Shown: positions 20,417 to 27,658 of the stretch, one piece after another
Position numbering within the stretch: the first letter of the stretch is position 1
Layout of the letters: each line of letters begins with the position of its first letter
Source of the DNA: VRUE01 sp044867645
GTDB taxonomy: Bacteria > Actinomycetota > Thermoleophilia > Solirubrobacterales > 70-9
Reading direction: 5' to 3'
DNA: 27,658 bases
Assembly (NCBI GenBank): GCA_044867645.1
Contig: JBIOVI010000023.1
Span: 1-27,658, forward strand
Notes under the pieces: generated by a model
Databases searched by the model: none
The model's input: the letters and a program-made list of their open reading frames with translations, nothing else
Told to the model about the DNA's origin: nothing
Position numbers and translations under genes: made by a program

Positions 20417-22962
20417 CCGCCCTCGCCGTCAAGAGCCTCTGGGCGCGCAAGGTGCGCGCGATGGCGACGACCTTCGCGGTGGTGATCGGCGTCGCCTTCG
20501 TCGCCGGCTCCTACATCCTCACCGACACGATCTTCGCCGCCTTCGACGAGATCTTCAGCGAGTCGCTGAAGGGGACCAGTGTCGTCGTTACCGCCAAGAA
20601 CCCGGTCGAGCAGGAAAACGGCGAAATCCCGACGATCTCCGCTTCTCTGCTGCCGAAAGTGGAGAGAACCCCCGGCGTGAGGCTGGCCGCCGGCGCGATT
20701 TTCACTCCCGGCGGCTTCTTCGACTCTGCCGGCGACGCCGTCGGCGCCAAATTCGCCCCCAAGTTCATCTCTTCGACCCAGCCTGCCGCACTCGAGTCGC
20801 TCAACTACGTCGAGGGCCATCGGCCACGGGGTCCGACCGAAACCTCTATCGACAAGGCGGCCGCCGAAGACGCGGGGCTGAAGCTGGGCGAAGAGCTGAA
20901 GATCGTCGGCCAGGGAAGCGCCGAGTCCTTCCGCCTGGTCGGCTTCACCCAGCTCGGCAACGCCTCCTTCGGTGGGGCCAGCATCGCCCAGGTGACGCTA
21001 CCGGTGGCGCAGCGGATCACCCACAAGCAGGGCCGCTTCGATCAGATCTCGGTCGCGGCCCGGGACGCCGTTTCCACGGAGGCGCTGAAACGGCGAATCG
21101 AGCGCGTCATGCCTGCCTCGGTTCGGGTTGAGACCGCGAAGGAAAACGCCGATCGCGGCTCGGAAGAAATCCGCGACGACCTCGGCTTTCTCCAGACCTT
21201 CCTGCTGATCTTCGGTTTCATCGCCGTCTTCGTTGGCTCTTTCCTGATCTTCAACACCTTCTCGATCACCGTCGCCCAGCGGGTAACCGAGTTCGGCATG
21301 CTGCGCACGCTCGGGGCGTCGCGCCCGCAGATCCTTTCCTCGGTGATGATCGAGGCCGTTGCCGTGGGTCTGGTTGGGGCGGCGATCGGAGTCGCCGGCG
21401 GCTTCGTCATCGCGCTGGTGCTGAACGCCCTCCTCAAAGCCTTCGGGGTCGACCTGCCGACCACCGCGCTGGTGCTGAAGTCGCGCACGGTCGTCGTCTC
21501 CTTGCTCGTCGGCGTCGTAGTTACCTCCGTCTCCTCGCTGATCCCAGCGCTGCGCTCTACCCGGGTGCCGCCGATCGCCGCCCTGCACGCGTTTACGCAA
21601 CCCGCGAGTAGCCGCCGCAAACTGCTCTACACGGGCCTCTCGATCCTGCTCGGGCTCGGTGGCCTGGCAATGCTCCTGATCGGCCTCTTCGGCAATGCCG
21701 AGGCGGGAGCAGCCGCCGGCCTGATGGGGGCCGGCGCGGTCGCCATCGTCCTCGGCGTCTCGATCTTCAGCCCGCGGCTGGTGCCGCCGCTGGCGGCTGT
21801 CGCGGGGTGGCCGCTGGAACGGTTGCGCTGGCTCACCGGTCGCCTCGCCCGCGAGAACTCACAGCGCAATCCAAGCCGCACCGCGGTCACCGCGGCGGCA
21901 TTGATGATCGGGCTTGCCCTGGTCGCCTTCGTCACCGTCTTCGCCGCGGGTCTGAAGAGCTCGGTTGCCTCCGTGGTCGACGAAAACTTCGAGGGCGGGC
22001 TGGTGATCCAGAACACCGATGGTTTCTCGCCGATCCCCGCAGCCGCCGCGTCAGCGGCGCGCAAAGTGCCGGGGGTGGAGTCGGTCGCGACCATCCGCTC
22101 GACCGAGGCGAAGCTCGTCGAGAGCGGCGGCACGACCCGGATCACCGCACCGAGCCGCGACATCGGCAGGGCCTTGAAGGTCGAATGGAAGAAAGGCGGG
22201 CCGGGGGCGCTGCGTAGCCTCAGCGACGGTCAGGCGATCCTCTCGGACTCCTTCGCTTCCTCGAACGACCTCGAGGTCGGCGATCGCTTCCGCCTGCTGA
22301 GCCAGACGGGGAAGCGACCCCCCTTCCGGGTCGTCGGCGAGTTCGACTCGAAGCTCGGCGTTTTCGGCAGCGTCCTCATCACCCAGGCGGTGATGGCGCG
22401 CGCCTTCGACCAGACCCAGGACACGATCGACTTCGTCACCACCGAGCCGGGCGCCGACGCCGCGCAGGTCCAGGCGGCGCTCACCGCCGGCGCCGAACGC
22501 GCCTTCCCGACCACCGAAGCGATGAACCAGCAGGAACTGAAGGAAAGCCGGGAAGACCAGGTCAACCAGCTGGTCAACCTGTTCTACGCGCTGCTGATCC
22601 TGGCGATCGTCATCTCCCTGTTTGGCATCGCCAACACGCTGGCGCTCTCGATCCACGAACGCACCCGCGAGCTGGGGATGGTGCGGGCGATCGGGATGTC
22701 GCGGCGCCAGGTGCGGACGATGATCCGCTACGAGGCCGTGATCACGGCGCTGATCGGCGCCATCCTCGGCATCGTCCTCGGCCTGGTCTTCGCCACGCTG
22801 ATCTCGCAACCGCTGAAAGACGAAGGCTTCACCCTCTCCTACCCGATCGGATCGCTGGTCGTGCTGCTGGTCCTCGCCGGCCTGGCCGGTGTGCTCGCGG
22901 CTATCCCGCCCGCCCGCCGTGCTTCGCGGCTGAATGTTCTCGAAGCCCTCGAGTACGAGTAG
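20413..22962 (+). CDS. ABC transporter permease with two FtsX domains
   Basis: An 849-residue membrane protein. It starts at TTG 20413 inside the ATPase stop (TTGA), which keeps a conserved N-terminus (LAVKSLWARKVRAMATTFAVV) lost if ATG 20461 were used. The first helix is at about 18-37 with an extracytoplasmic region to about 250. The first FtsX core is near 255-390 (FGMLRTLGASRPQILSSVM), followed by further helices (about 410-450 and 490-520), a second outer domain and a second FtsX core at about 715-840 (LGMVRAIGMSRRQVRTMIRYE, then LAGVLAAIPPARRASRLNVLEAL). Single-chain two-core permeases of this kind export or extract lipids, lipoproteins or peptides; which is unclear. It converges on csoR. 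Confidence 0.94.
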   Translation: MTALAVKSLWARKVRAMATTFAVVIGVAFVAGSYILTDTIFAAFDEIFSESLKGTSVVVTAKNPVEQENGEIPTISASLLPKVERTPGVRLAAGAIFTPGGFFDSAGDAVGAKFAPKFISSTQPAALESLNYVEGHRPRGPTETSIDKAAAEDAGLKLGEELKIVGQGSAESFRLVGFTQLGNASFGGASIAQVTLPVAQRITHKQGRFDQISVAARDAVSTEALKRRIERVMPASVRVETAKENADRGSEEIRDDLGFLQTFLLIFGFIAVFVGSFLIFNTFSITVAQRVTEFGMLRTLGASRPQILSSVMIEAVAVGLVGAAIGVAGGFVIALVLNALLKAFGVDLPTTALVLKSRTVVVSLLVGVVVTSVSSLIPALRSTRVPPIAALHAFTQPASSRRKLLYTGLSILLGLGGLAMLLIGLFGNAEAGAAAGLMGAGAVAIVLGVSIFSPRLVPPLAAVAGWPLERLRWLTGRLARENSQRNPSRTAVTAAALMIGLALVAFVTVFAAGLKSSVASVVDENFEGGLVIQNTDGFSPIPAAAASAARKVPGVESVATIRSTEAKLVESGGTTRITAPSRDIGRALKVEWKKGGPGALRSLSDGQAILSDSFASSNDLEVGDRFRLLSQTGKRPPFRVVGEFDSKLGVFGSVLITQAVMARAFDQTQDTIDFVTTEPGADAAQVQAALTAGAERAFPTTEAMNQQELKESREDQVNQLVNLFYALLILAIVISLFGIANTLALSIHERTRELGMVRAIGMSRRQVRTMIRYEAVITALIGAILGIVLGLVFATLISQPLKDEGFTLSYPIGSLVVLLVLAGLAGVLAAIPPARRASRLNVLEALEYE

Positions 22963-22973
22963 CCCTTTGGCTA
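22960..22973. terminator. small hairpin across the two stop codons
   Basis: TAGCC (22960-22964), CTTT and GGCTA (22969-22973) form a five-base stem covering the permease stop and the csoR stop, which are only eight bases apart. A weak bidirectional terminator is possible, but the stem is short and there is no T-run. Confidence 0.25.
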
Positions 22974-23288
22974 GCCATGGCGTAGGAGGCGACGAACCGT
23001 TGCCATCAACTCATCGGTGCGATCTGCCTGTTCGTCGGGTGCGGCTCCGATGACGCAGTGCGAGGCGTGGTCGGAGAGGAGCTCCAGCGCCACCTTGTCG
23101 AGGGCCGCCTGGACCGCGGTGACCTGGGTAATGACGTCGATGCAGTAGCGGTCCTCTTCGACCATCCGCTCGACCCCACGCACCTGGCCCTCGATCCGCC
23201 GCAGGCGCTTCAGCACCGCGTCCTTGTCTTCGGCGTAGCCGCGGGTCTCGCTTCGCCCTTGCGTCGGCGTCGTTCCCGCGTCGCTCAT
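22971..23288 (-). CDS. csoR: CsoR-type copper-sensing repressor
   Basis: A 105-residue all-helical DUF156/CsoR protein. The Cu(I) ligand set C49, H74 and C78 (YCIDVITQ and DHASHC) matches the Cys-His-Cys of copper-sensing members rather than nickel RcnR. The basic helix KRLRRIEGQVRGVERMV is present. When copper binds, such repressors leave their operators. The start ATG overlaps the stop of the DUF4396 gene by four bases, so csoR is the second gene of a two-gene operon. A consensus-like operator precedes the operon at 23910-23926, so autoregulation is likely. Disulfide-stress or sulfide-sensing relatives (CstR) lack the histidine ligand, so copper is preferred. Confidence 0.93.
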   Translation of the reverse strand: MSDAGTTPTQGRSETRGYAEDKDAVLKRLRRIEGQVRGVERMVEEDRYCIDVITQVTAVQAALDKVALELLSDHASHCVIGAAPDEQADRTDELMATVRRLLRHG

Positions 23289-23866
23289 GACAACGCCTCA
23301 GCGATTAGCACCGCGGCGCCGAAAACTCCCATCGCGGCGGCGACGTAGGCGACGACTCGCACCGGCGGCCCACCGTGGATGCCGGTCTCGTGGACGACGG
23401 CATGCCCCTTGCCGCGAGCGATCAGCCAGCGGTTGACCGGCACCGCGAAGGCACCGGCAACCACCAGCGAGAAGCTGAGGCTGCCCCAGAAGAGCAGCGA
23501 GCCGAGCCCCGCCTCCATCGCGCCGGGGATCGCGAGGACGATCGCGTTGTCTACGATCTCCATCGTCGCGATGCTGAGCGTGTCGGAGGCGAGCGCGATC
23601 GGGATCACCGCCGAGAGCAGCAGCCCGGCGCGCAGCAAAGGCACGCTGGTCAGGCCGTAGCCGAAGAGGAAGGCGAGGGCGACCGAGAGGGCGACGGTGC
23701 CCGGGTTCGAGAAGCCGGCCGCGGTCCCGATTGCCATCCCCGCGATCTCACCGATCGCGCACCCGGTCAGGCAGTGCAGGGTCGCGCTGATCGAGACCGC
23801 GGTCAGCGCCGTTCCCTCGGTCGGCATCGCGTGGTGGTGACGATGGGCTTGGGCGGTTGCGTCCAT
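23285..23866 (-). CDS. DUF4396 membrane protein, likely copper-related
   Basis: A 193-residue protein with about five hydrophobic segments and the DUF4396 pattern: HCLTGCAIGEIAGM, a DTLSIATMEIVDNAIVLAIPGA segment, VNRWLIARGKGHAVVH. The N-terminus holds HRHHHAM, and Cys/His/Met residues recur in the first helix region, which could bind copper. I choose ATG 23866 (MDATAQ) because GAGGAG lies at good spacing; an ATG at 23911 would lie in the CsoR operator. It shares an operon with csoR and is regulated by the site upstream. Transport or chaperoning of copper is inferred from that context only. Confidence 0.85.
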   Translation of the reverse strand: MDATAQAHRHHHAMPTEGTALTAVSISATLHCLTGCAIGEIAGMAIGTAAGFSNPGTVALSVALAFLFGYGLTSVPLLRAGLLLSAVIPIALASDTLSIATMEIVDNAIVLAIPGAMEAGLGSLLFWGSLSFSLVVAGAFAVPVNRWLIARGKGHAVVHETGIHGGPPVRVVAYVAAAMGVFGAAVLIAEALS

Positions 23867-23902
23867 GGATCTCCTCGGGACCAGGCGGCGTCTTGCGCAG
23901 AA

Positions 23903-23926
23903 ATTATACATACCCCCCAGGGGTAT
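23903..23926 (-). promoter_or_regulatory. csoR operon promoter with CsoR-like operator
   Basis: Perfect seven-base arms ATACCCC (23910-23916) and GGGGTAT (23920-23926) with a three-base spacer match the GC-centred AT-flanked pattern of CsoR operators. The minus-strand -10 TATAAT (23908 to 23903) abuts the operator; CsoR would block it. The operator is also upstream of the P450, for which TACAAT (23931-23936) on the plus strand is a possible -10, so copper could affect both sides. Confidence 0.75.
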
Positions 23927-24011
23927 TAGCTACAATCGGTGGGTCCTCTCGAACGAGGAGGAATCTCACACGACGGCTACATGACCGGGTGTACGGTCAC
24001 GGAGAGGCGCG

Positions 24012-25352
24012 ATGGAGGCAGTAACGACAACCGCTCCACGGCAGGCCAGCCAGCCGGTGCAGCGCCGTCTTCCCCCTGGTCCGCCACTGCCGCGGGCGGC
24101 GCAGACCGCGATCTGGTCGCGGCAGGCGAGGCGGATGCTCTACGCCTGCCAGGACCGCTACGGCGACATGTTCACGTTGCGGATCGCCTATGAAGGAAAG
24201 TGGGTGATGCTGGCCGACCCGGAAGCCGTGAAACAGGTCTTCACCGGCGACCCACGCGTCTTCCATGCTGGCGAGGGAAACCAGATCCTCGCCCCGGTCC
24301 TCGGTCGCAACTCGATCCTCGTCCTCGACGAGAAGCCGCATATGAGCCAGCGCAAGCTGCTCTTGCCGCCCTTCCACGGCGAGCGGATGCAGGGCTACGA
24401 GGAGACGATGGGGGAGATCGCGGCTGCCGAGATCGAGAGCTGGCCGACGGGGGCTCCGTATGAATTGCGGCCCCGGATGCAGGCGATAACCCTGGACATC
24501 ATCCTGCGCACCGTCTTCGGTGTGCGTGAGGGCGAGAGGCTGGCCGAGCTGCGCGATGCGCTGCGCGACTTCCTCGACCTCACCACCAACCCACGGCTCC
24601 TCTTGCCGTTGCTCCTGGTGGGTCCGGAGCGGGTCCGGCGGATCGGATCCTTCAGGCGGCGGATCGATCGGGTCGATCGGCTCATCTACCGCGAGATCGC
24701 CGAGCGCCGAAGCGCCGGGAATCTGGAGACGCGCGACGACATCCTCTCGCTGTTGGTCGGCGCCCGACATGAGGACGACAGCCCGATGAGCGACGAGGAG
24801 ATGCGTGACGAGTTGTTGACGCTACTGGTCGCAGGGCACGAGACGACGGCGACCTCGCTTGCCTGGGCGGTCGAGCGGCTCAGCCGACATCCGGAGAAGC
24901 TCGAGCGCCTGCGGGCCGAGGTCGAGGCCGGCTCGGAGGAGTACCTGACCGCGGCGATCCAGGAGACGCTGCGCCTGCGGCCGGTGATTTCGATCGTCAT
25001 CCGCCGCCTCACCGAGCCGGTCGAGATCGGCGGCTACGAGCTGCCGGCCGGGGTCTCGGTAACGCCCTCGGTCTACCTCGTCCACCGCAACCCCGAGATC
25101 TACCCCGAGCCCGATCGCTTCAGGCCGGAGCGCTTCCTCGACAACCCGCCCGGCACCTACTCCTGGATCCCCTTCGGCGGCGGCGTCCGTCGCTGCCTCG
25201 GCGCCTCCTTCGCCCAGCTCGAGATGGCCGTGGTCCTGAAGGAGCTGGTCAAGCGCCACGAGATCCGCCCGGCCGACCCAAAGCCCGAACGGATCTTCCG
25301 CCGCGCGATCACCGAGACGCCCCGTCACAACGCGCGGGTTGTGCTCAGCTAG
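24012..25352 (+). CDS. cytochrome P450
   Basis: A 446-residue haem monooxygenase of bacterial class, without membrane anchor. Motifs: the I-helix AGHETT at 274-279, ExxR at E318-R321 in ETLRLRP, the PERF-like segment FRPERF at 370-375, and the haem-binding loop FGGGVRRCLG with Cys395 as the thiolate ligand. The substrate is not predictable. Redox partners (ferredoxin, reductase) are not adjacent. ATG 24012 has GGAGAGG upstream. The 145-base leader shared with the CsoR operator contains two short stem-loops (TCCTC/GAGGA near 23944-23959; TGACC/GGTCA near 23982-23999). An upstream frame from 23981 is out of frame and not supported. Confidence 0.95.
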   Translation: MEAVTTTAPRQASQPVQRRLPPGPPLPRAAQTAIWSRQARRMLYACQDRYGDMFTLRIAYEGKWVMLADPEAVKQVFTGDPRVFHAGEGNQILAPVLGRNSILVLDEKPHMSQRKLLLPPFHGERMQGYEETMGEIAAAEIESWPTGAPYELRPRMQAITLDIILRTVFGVREGERLAELRDALRDFLDLTTNPRLLLPLLLVGPERVRRIGSFRRRIDRVDRLIYREIAERRSAGNLETRDDILSLLVGARHEDDSPMSDEEMRDELLTLLVAGHETTATSLAWAVERLSRHPEKLERLRAEVEAGSEEYLTAAIQETLRLRPVISIVIRRLTEPVEIGGYELPAGVSVTPSVYLVHRNPEIYPEPDRFRPERFLDNPPGTYSWIPFGGGVRRCLGASFAQLEMAVVLKELVKRHEIRPADPKPERIFRRAITETPRHNARVVLS

Positions 25353-25542
25353 TGGTCGATCCCACGGTCTTCCTCGCTACGCGATTGCCGGCCGGCTCAA
25401 ACTCCGCCAGGCGGTCTATGGGCTCTCAAAAGCGGACGAGACTCAAGAGCTGAGCAAGGCGCTCCAGGAGAGCACCGGAGTTCGGCCATCCCGTCTGCCC
25501 CCTCCCGGGCAGGGCGGCCGTGGGTTCAGTGATCTAGGGGGC
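25353..25542. other. 190-base convergent intergenic region rich in palindromes
   Basis: The region lies between the P450 and nrdJ stops. It holds GCCGGCCGGC (25387-25396), CCGCC-A-GGCGG (25404-25414), CTCA-AGAGC-TGAG near 25442-25454, and 7-base outer arms CCCACGG (25361-25367)/CCGTGGG (25518-25524). A frame reading RYAIAGRLKLRQAVYGLSK exists but lacks a start and a partner. No gene is recognised. It could hold terminators for both genes, a small structured RNA, or a degraded gene. Confidence 0.4.
25495..25512. terminator. hairpin CTGCCC/GGGCAG
   Basis: A perfect six-base stem (25495-25500 and 25507-25512) with a six-base loop lies 31 bases beyond the nrdJ stop and about 140 beyond the P450 stop. 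It is GC-rich without a U-tract, so termination is plausible in a high-GC host but not sure. Confidence 0.4.
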
Positions 25543-27658
25543 TCAGCCGCAGCCGGTGTTGTTGCCGCACGACGAGCACGTGTAGCAAGAGCCCGTGCGC
25601 TGCATCATGCCGCCGCACTGCTCGCAGGCGGGGCCGAGGTCGAGGCCGGACATCTTGGCCGGGACGACCGGCGGAGTTTCGGTGAACGCCGCCGCGGCCG
25701 GGACCGCCTCGCCGCCGCTTGCCTTCGCCTTCTCGGCACCGTTGCCGTTGCCTGGCTTGGAGTGGCCGTTGCCGCCGTTTGCCGGGCCGGCGGTGTCGGT
25801 CGAGATGCCGAGGCCGAGCTGGCTCGTCTCCGCATCCTTCTTGGCGCGGACCTCCTGGGTCAGGATCCCCAGTTCCTCCAGCGTCTCGGTGTCCTCGATG
25901 AAGCGGCTCGCTACCCAGCGCATGATGTAGTCCGGCAGCGATTTGGCGAAGGGGATCTCCGGGTTCCCGGTGATGCCCTCCGGCTCGAAGCGCATGTAGC
26001 TGAACTTGCGGACGAAGTCTTCGAGCGGCACGCCGTACTGGAGGCCGAGTGAGATTGCCGTCGCGAAGGCGTTCATCAGCCCCCGCATGGTCGAGCCCTC
26101 CTTGCCGATGTCGGTGAGGAAGATCTCGCCGACCGAGCCATCCTCGTATTTGCCGGCGGTGATGTAGCCCTCGTGACCGGCGATCGAGAACTTGTGGGTG
26201 ATCGATTCGCGCTCGCGCGGCATCCGCTTGCGCTCCGGTGGCGCCGTCGCGACCTCCGCCTCGGCCTCCTTCTCGTCCTGCGCGTCGGTGCGCAGAGCCT
26301 GCGCGGTCTTCGAGCCGTCGCGGTAGATAGCCAGCGCCTTGAGGCCGCCCTTCCAGCCGCGCGTGTAGGCGTCGGCGATGTCGGCGACCGTCGCCGACTG
26401 GGGCAGGTTGACCGTCTTCGAGATCGCGCCGGAGATGAACGGCTGGGTCGCCGCCATCATGTCGATGTGGCCGGTGTGGGAGATCGCCCGCTCGCCGACC
26501 GCGACGTCGAAGACGGGCAGGTGCTCCTCCTTGAGGCCCGGGGCGCCGACGATCGTCGCCTGCTCGGCGATGTGGGCGTCGATCTGGTCGACCTCGGCGT
26601 CGGAGTAGCCCAGCGTCCGCAGCGCCAGCGGCACCGAGCGGTTGACGATCGTCATCTGCCCGCCGCCGACCAGCTCCTTGAACTTGACCAGCGAGAAGTC
26701 GGGCTCGATCCCGGTCGTGTCGCAGTCCATCAGGAAGCTGATCGTCCCGGTTGGGGCCAGCACCGTCGCCTGCGCGTTGCGGTAGCCGTGCTGCTCGCCC
26801 AGCTCGACCGCCTCGTCCCAGGCCCGCTGGGAGGCCTCGAGTAGCTCGCCTTTGATCCCGGTCCCGTCGACGTCGTAGGCGGCGTCGCGGTGCATCCGCA
26901 TCACTCCGTTGTGGGCCTCGCGGTTCTTCTCGTACTCGTCGTAGGGCCCGGTCGCCCCCGCGGCGATCAGGGCCGACTGGCGGTAGGCACGGCCGGTCAT
27001 CAGCGCGGTGATCGCGGCGGCTACGTTGCGGCCCTCCTCGGAGTCGTAGGGCAGGCCGTCGGACATCAGCAGCGCGCCGAGGTTGGCGTAGCCGAGGCCG
27101 AGCTGGCGGAAGGCGTTTGCGTTCTCCCCGATCTTCTCCGTCGGATAGCTGGAGAAGCCGACGACGATCTCCTGCGCCAGGAAGACGACGTCGACGGCGT
27201 GCTCGAAGTCCTCCACGTCGAAGCTGCCGTCCTCGCGGCGGAATTTCATCAGGTTGAGCGAGGCCAGATTGCAGGCCGAGTCGTCGACGTGCATGTACTC
27301 GGAGCACGGGTTTGAGGCGTTGATCCGGCCGGACTCGGGGCTGGTGTGCCAGCGGTTGATGATCGTGTCGTACTGGACGCCCGGATCGGCGCAGCGCCAG
27401 GCGGCGTCGGCGATCTGGTTCATCAGGTCGCGCGCCGGCAGCGTCTTGGTTGCCTCGCCGGTCGTGCGTGCGGTCAGGTCCCAGTCCTCACCGGCCTCGA
27501 CCGCCTCCATGAACTCGTCGGTGACCCGCACCGAGTTGTTGGCGTTCTGGTACTGGATCGAGGTGAAGCCCTCGCCGTCGATCGACATGTCGAAGCCGGC
27601 GTCGCGCAGAGCGCCCGCCTTCTCCTCCTCTTTGGCCTTGCACCAGATGAAGTGCTCG
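25543..27658 (-). CDS. nrdJ: B12-dependent ribonucleotide reductase, class II (N-terminal part outside window)
   Basis: Makes deoxyribonucleotides from ribonucleotides using adenosylcobalamin. The frame is open at the right edge (HFIWCKAKEEEKAGAL), so only about 704 C-terminal residues are visible. The catalytic NPCSE motif (near 27298-27312, minus strand) with nearby DDSACNLASLNL and the substrate loop PTGTISFLMDCDTTGIEP identify it. The C-terminus after the catalytic core includes an Asn/Gly-rich linker and a zinc-ribbon-like cysteine set CEQCGG...CYTCSSCGNNTGCG (C-x2-C, then C-x2-C-x2-C), as in the NrdJ group that ends in such a tail. The 5' end and any cobalamin riboswitch are not in view. 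Confidence 0.96.
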   Translation of the reverse strand, partial: EHFIWCKAKEEEKAGALRDAGFDMSIDGEGFTSIQYQNANNSVRVTDEFMEAVEAGEDWDLTARTTGEATKTLPARDLMNQIADAAWRCADPGVQYDTIINRWHTSPESGRINASNPCSEYMHVDDSACNLASLNLMKFRREDGSFDVEDFEHAVDVVFLAQEIVVGFSSYPTEKIGENANAFRQLGLGYANLGALLMSDGLPYDSEEGRNVAAAITALMTGRAYRQSALIAAGATGPYDEYEKNREAHNGVMRMHRDAAYDVDGTGIKGELLEASQRAWDEAVELGEQHGYRNAQATVLAPTGTISFLMDCDTTGIEPDFSLVKFKELVGGGQMTIVNRSVPLALRTLGYSDAEVDQIDAHIAEQATIVGAPGLKEEHLPVFDVAVGERAISHTGHIDMMAATQPFISGAISKTVNLPQSATVADIADAYTRGWKGGLKALAIYRDGSKTAQALRTDAQDEKEAEAEVATAPPERKRMPRERESITHKFSIAGHEGYITAGKYEDGSVGEIFLTDIGKEGSTMRGLMNAFATAISLGLQYGVPLEDFVRKFSYMRFEPEGITGNPEIPFAKSLPDYIMRWVASRFIEDTETLEELGILTQEVRAKKDAETSQLGLGISTDTAGPANGGNGHSKPGNGNGAEKAKASGGEAVPAAAAFTETPPVVPAKMSGLDLGPACEQCGGMMQRTGSCYTCSSCGNNTGCG

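Noticed and set aside
23939..24193. Short leader open frame before the P450
   Set aside because: It overlaps the P450 in another frame, and the GAGGAGG near 23955 is too far from any usable start.
25353..25542. Cobalamin riboswitch for nrdJ
   Set aside because: The region is downstream of the nrdJ stop; any riboswitch would lie beyond the right edge.

Overview
The window is a high-GC chromosomal segment that looks like an actinobacterium, plausibly the Thermoleophilia/Solirubrobacterales side. The basis is its GC-rich codon use, a Nuo-type complex I, a Ddn-type F420-dependent enzyme, a class II (B12) ribonucleotide reductase, a CsoR repressor and many starts that look leaderless. The assignment is inferred from gene content only. 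I see no tRNA, rRNA, CRISPR array, transposase or phage gene.

Positions 1-9827 (minus strand) carry complex I in the order nuoA-B-C-D-E-F-G-H-I-J. Reading frames overlap by 1-8 bases at most junctions; nuoA/B and nuoD/E have short gaps. nuoJ runs off the left edge. A plus-strand DUF4242 gene with its own candidate promoter and palindromic operator sits between nuoI and nuoJ and splits the cluster. Four palindromic elements fall within or between nuo genes. Those in nuoG and nuoC are read in frame as Pro/Gly/Ala-rich insertions, and the nuoG and nuoJ copies share a hairpin core with compensatory base changes.

Positions 9981-13359 hold small membrane proteins, a coupled pair of unknown exported/membrane proteins, a DUF4383 protein, a Ddn-like F420-dependent oxidoreductase and a frameshifted glyoxalase-fold (VOC) gene. 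Positions 13350-16266 hold a flavin reductase, a lipoprotein cytochrome c, serS and an orphan NarL-type response regulator. Positions 16308-19639 hold msrB and a hotdog thioesterase, divergent around a perfect 20-bp-arm palindrome, followed by an MFS exporter and a HAD phosphatase.

Positions 19712-22962 encode a MacB/LolCDE-like ABC ATPase and permease. Positions 22971-23926 hold a copper-sensor locus (csoR, a DUF4396 membrane protein and a consensus-like CsoR operator), divergent from a cytochrome P450. The right edge is the C-terminal part of a B12-dependent ribonucleotide reductase.

Complex I would feed quinone from NADH. The cytochrome c lipoprotein, flavin reductase, F420 enzyme, MsrB and P450 suggest an aerobic redox lifestyle, but apart from the nuo cluster and the coupled pairs I see no evidence that these genes form one pathway. 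The features I consider least ordinary are the in-gene palindromes and the symmetric palindrome between the msrB and thioesterase promoters.
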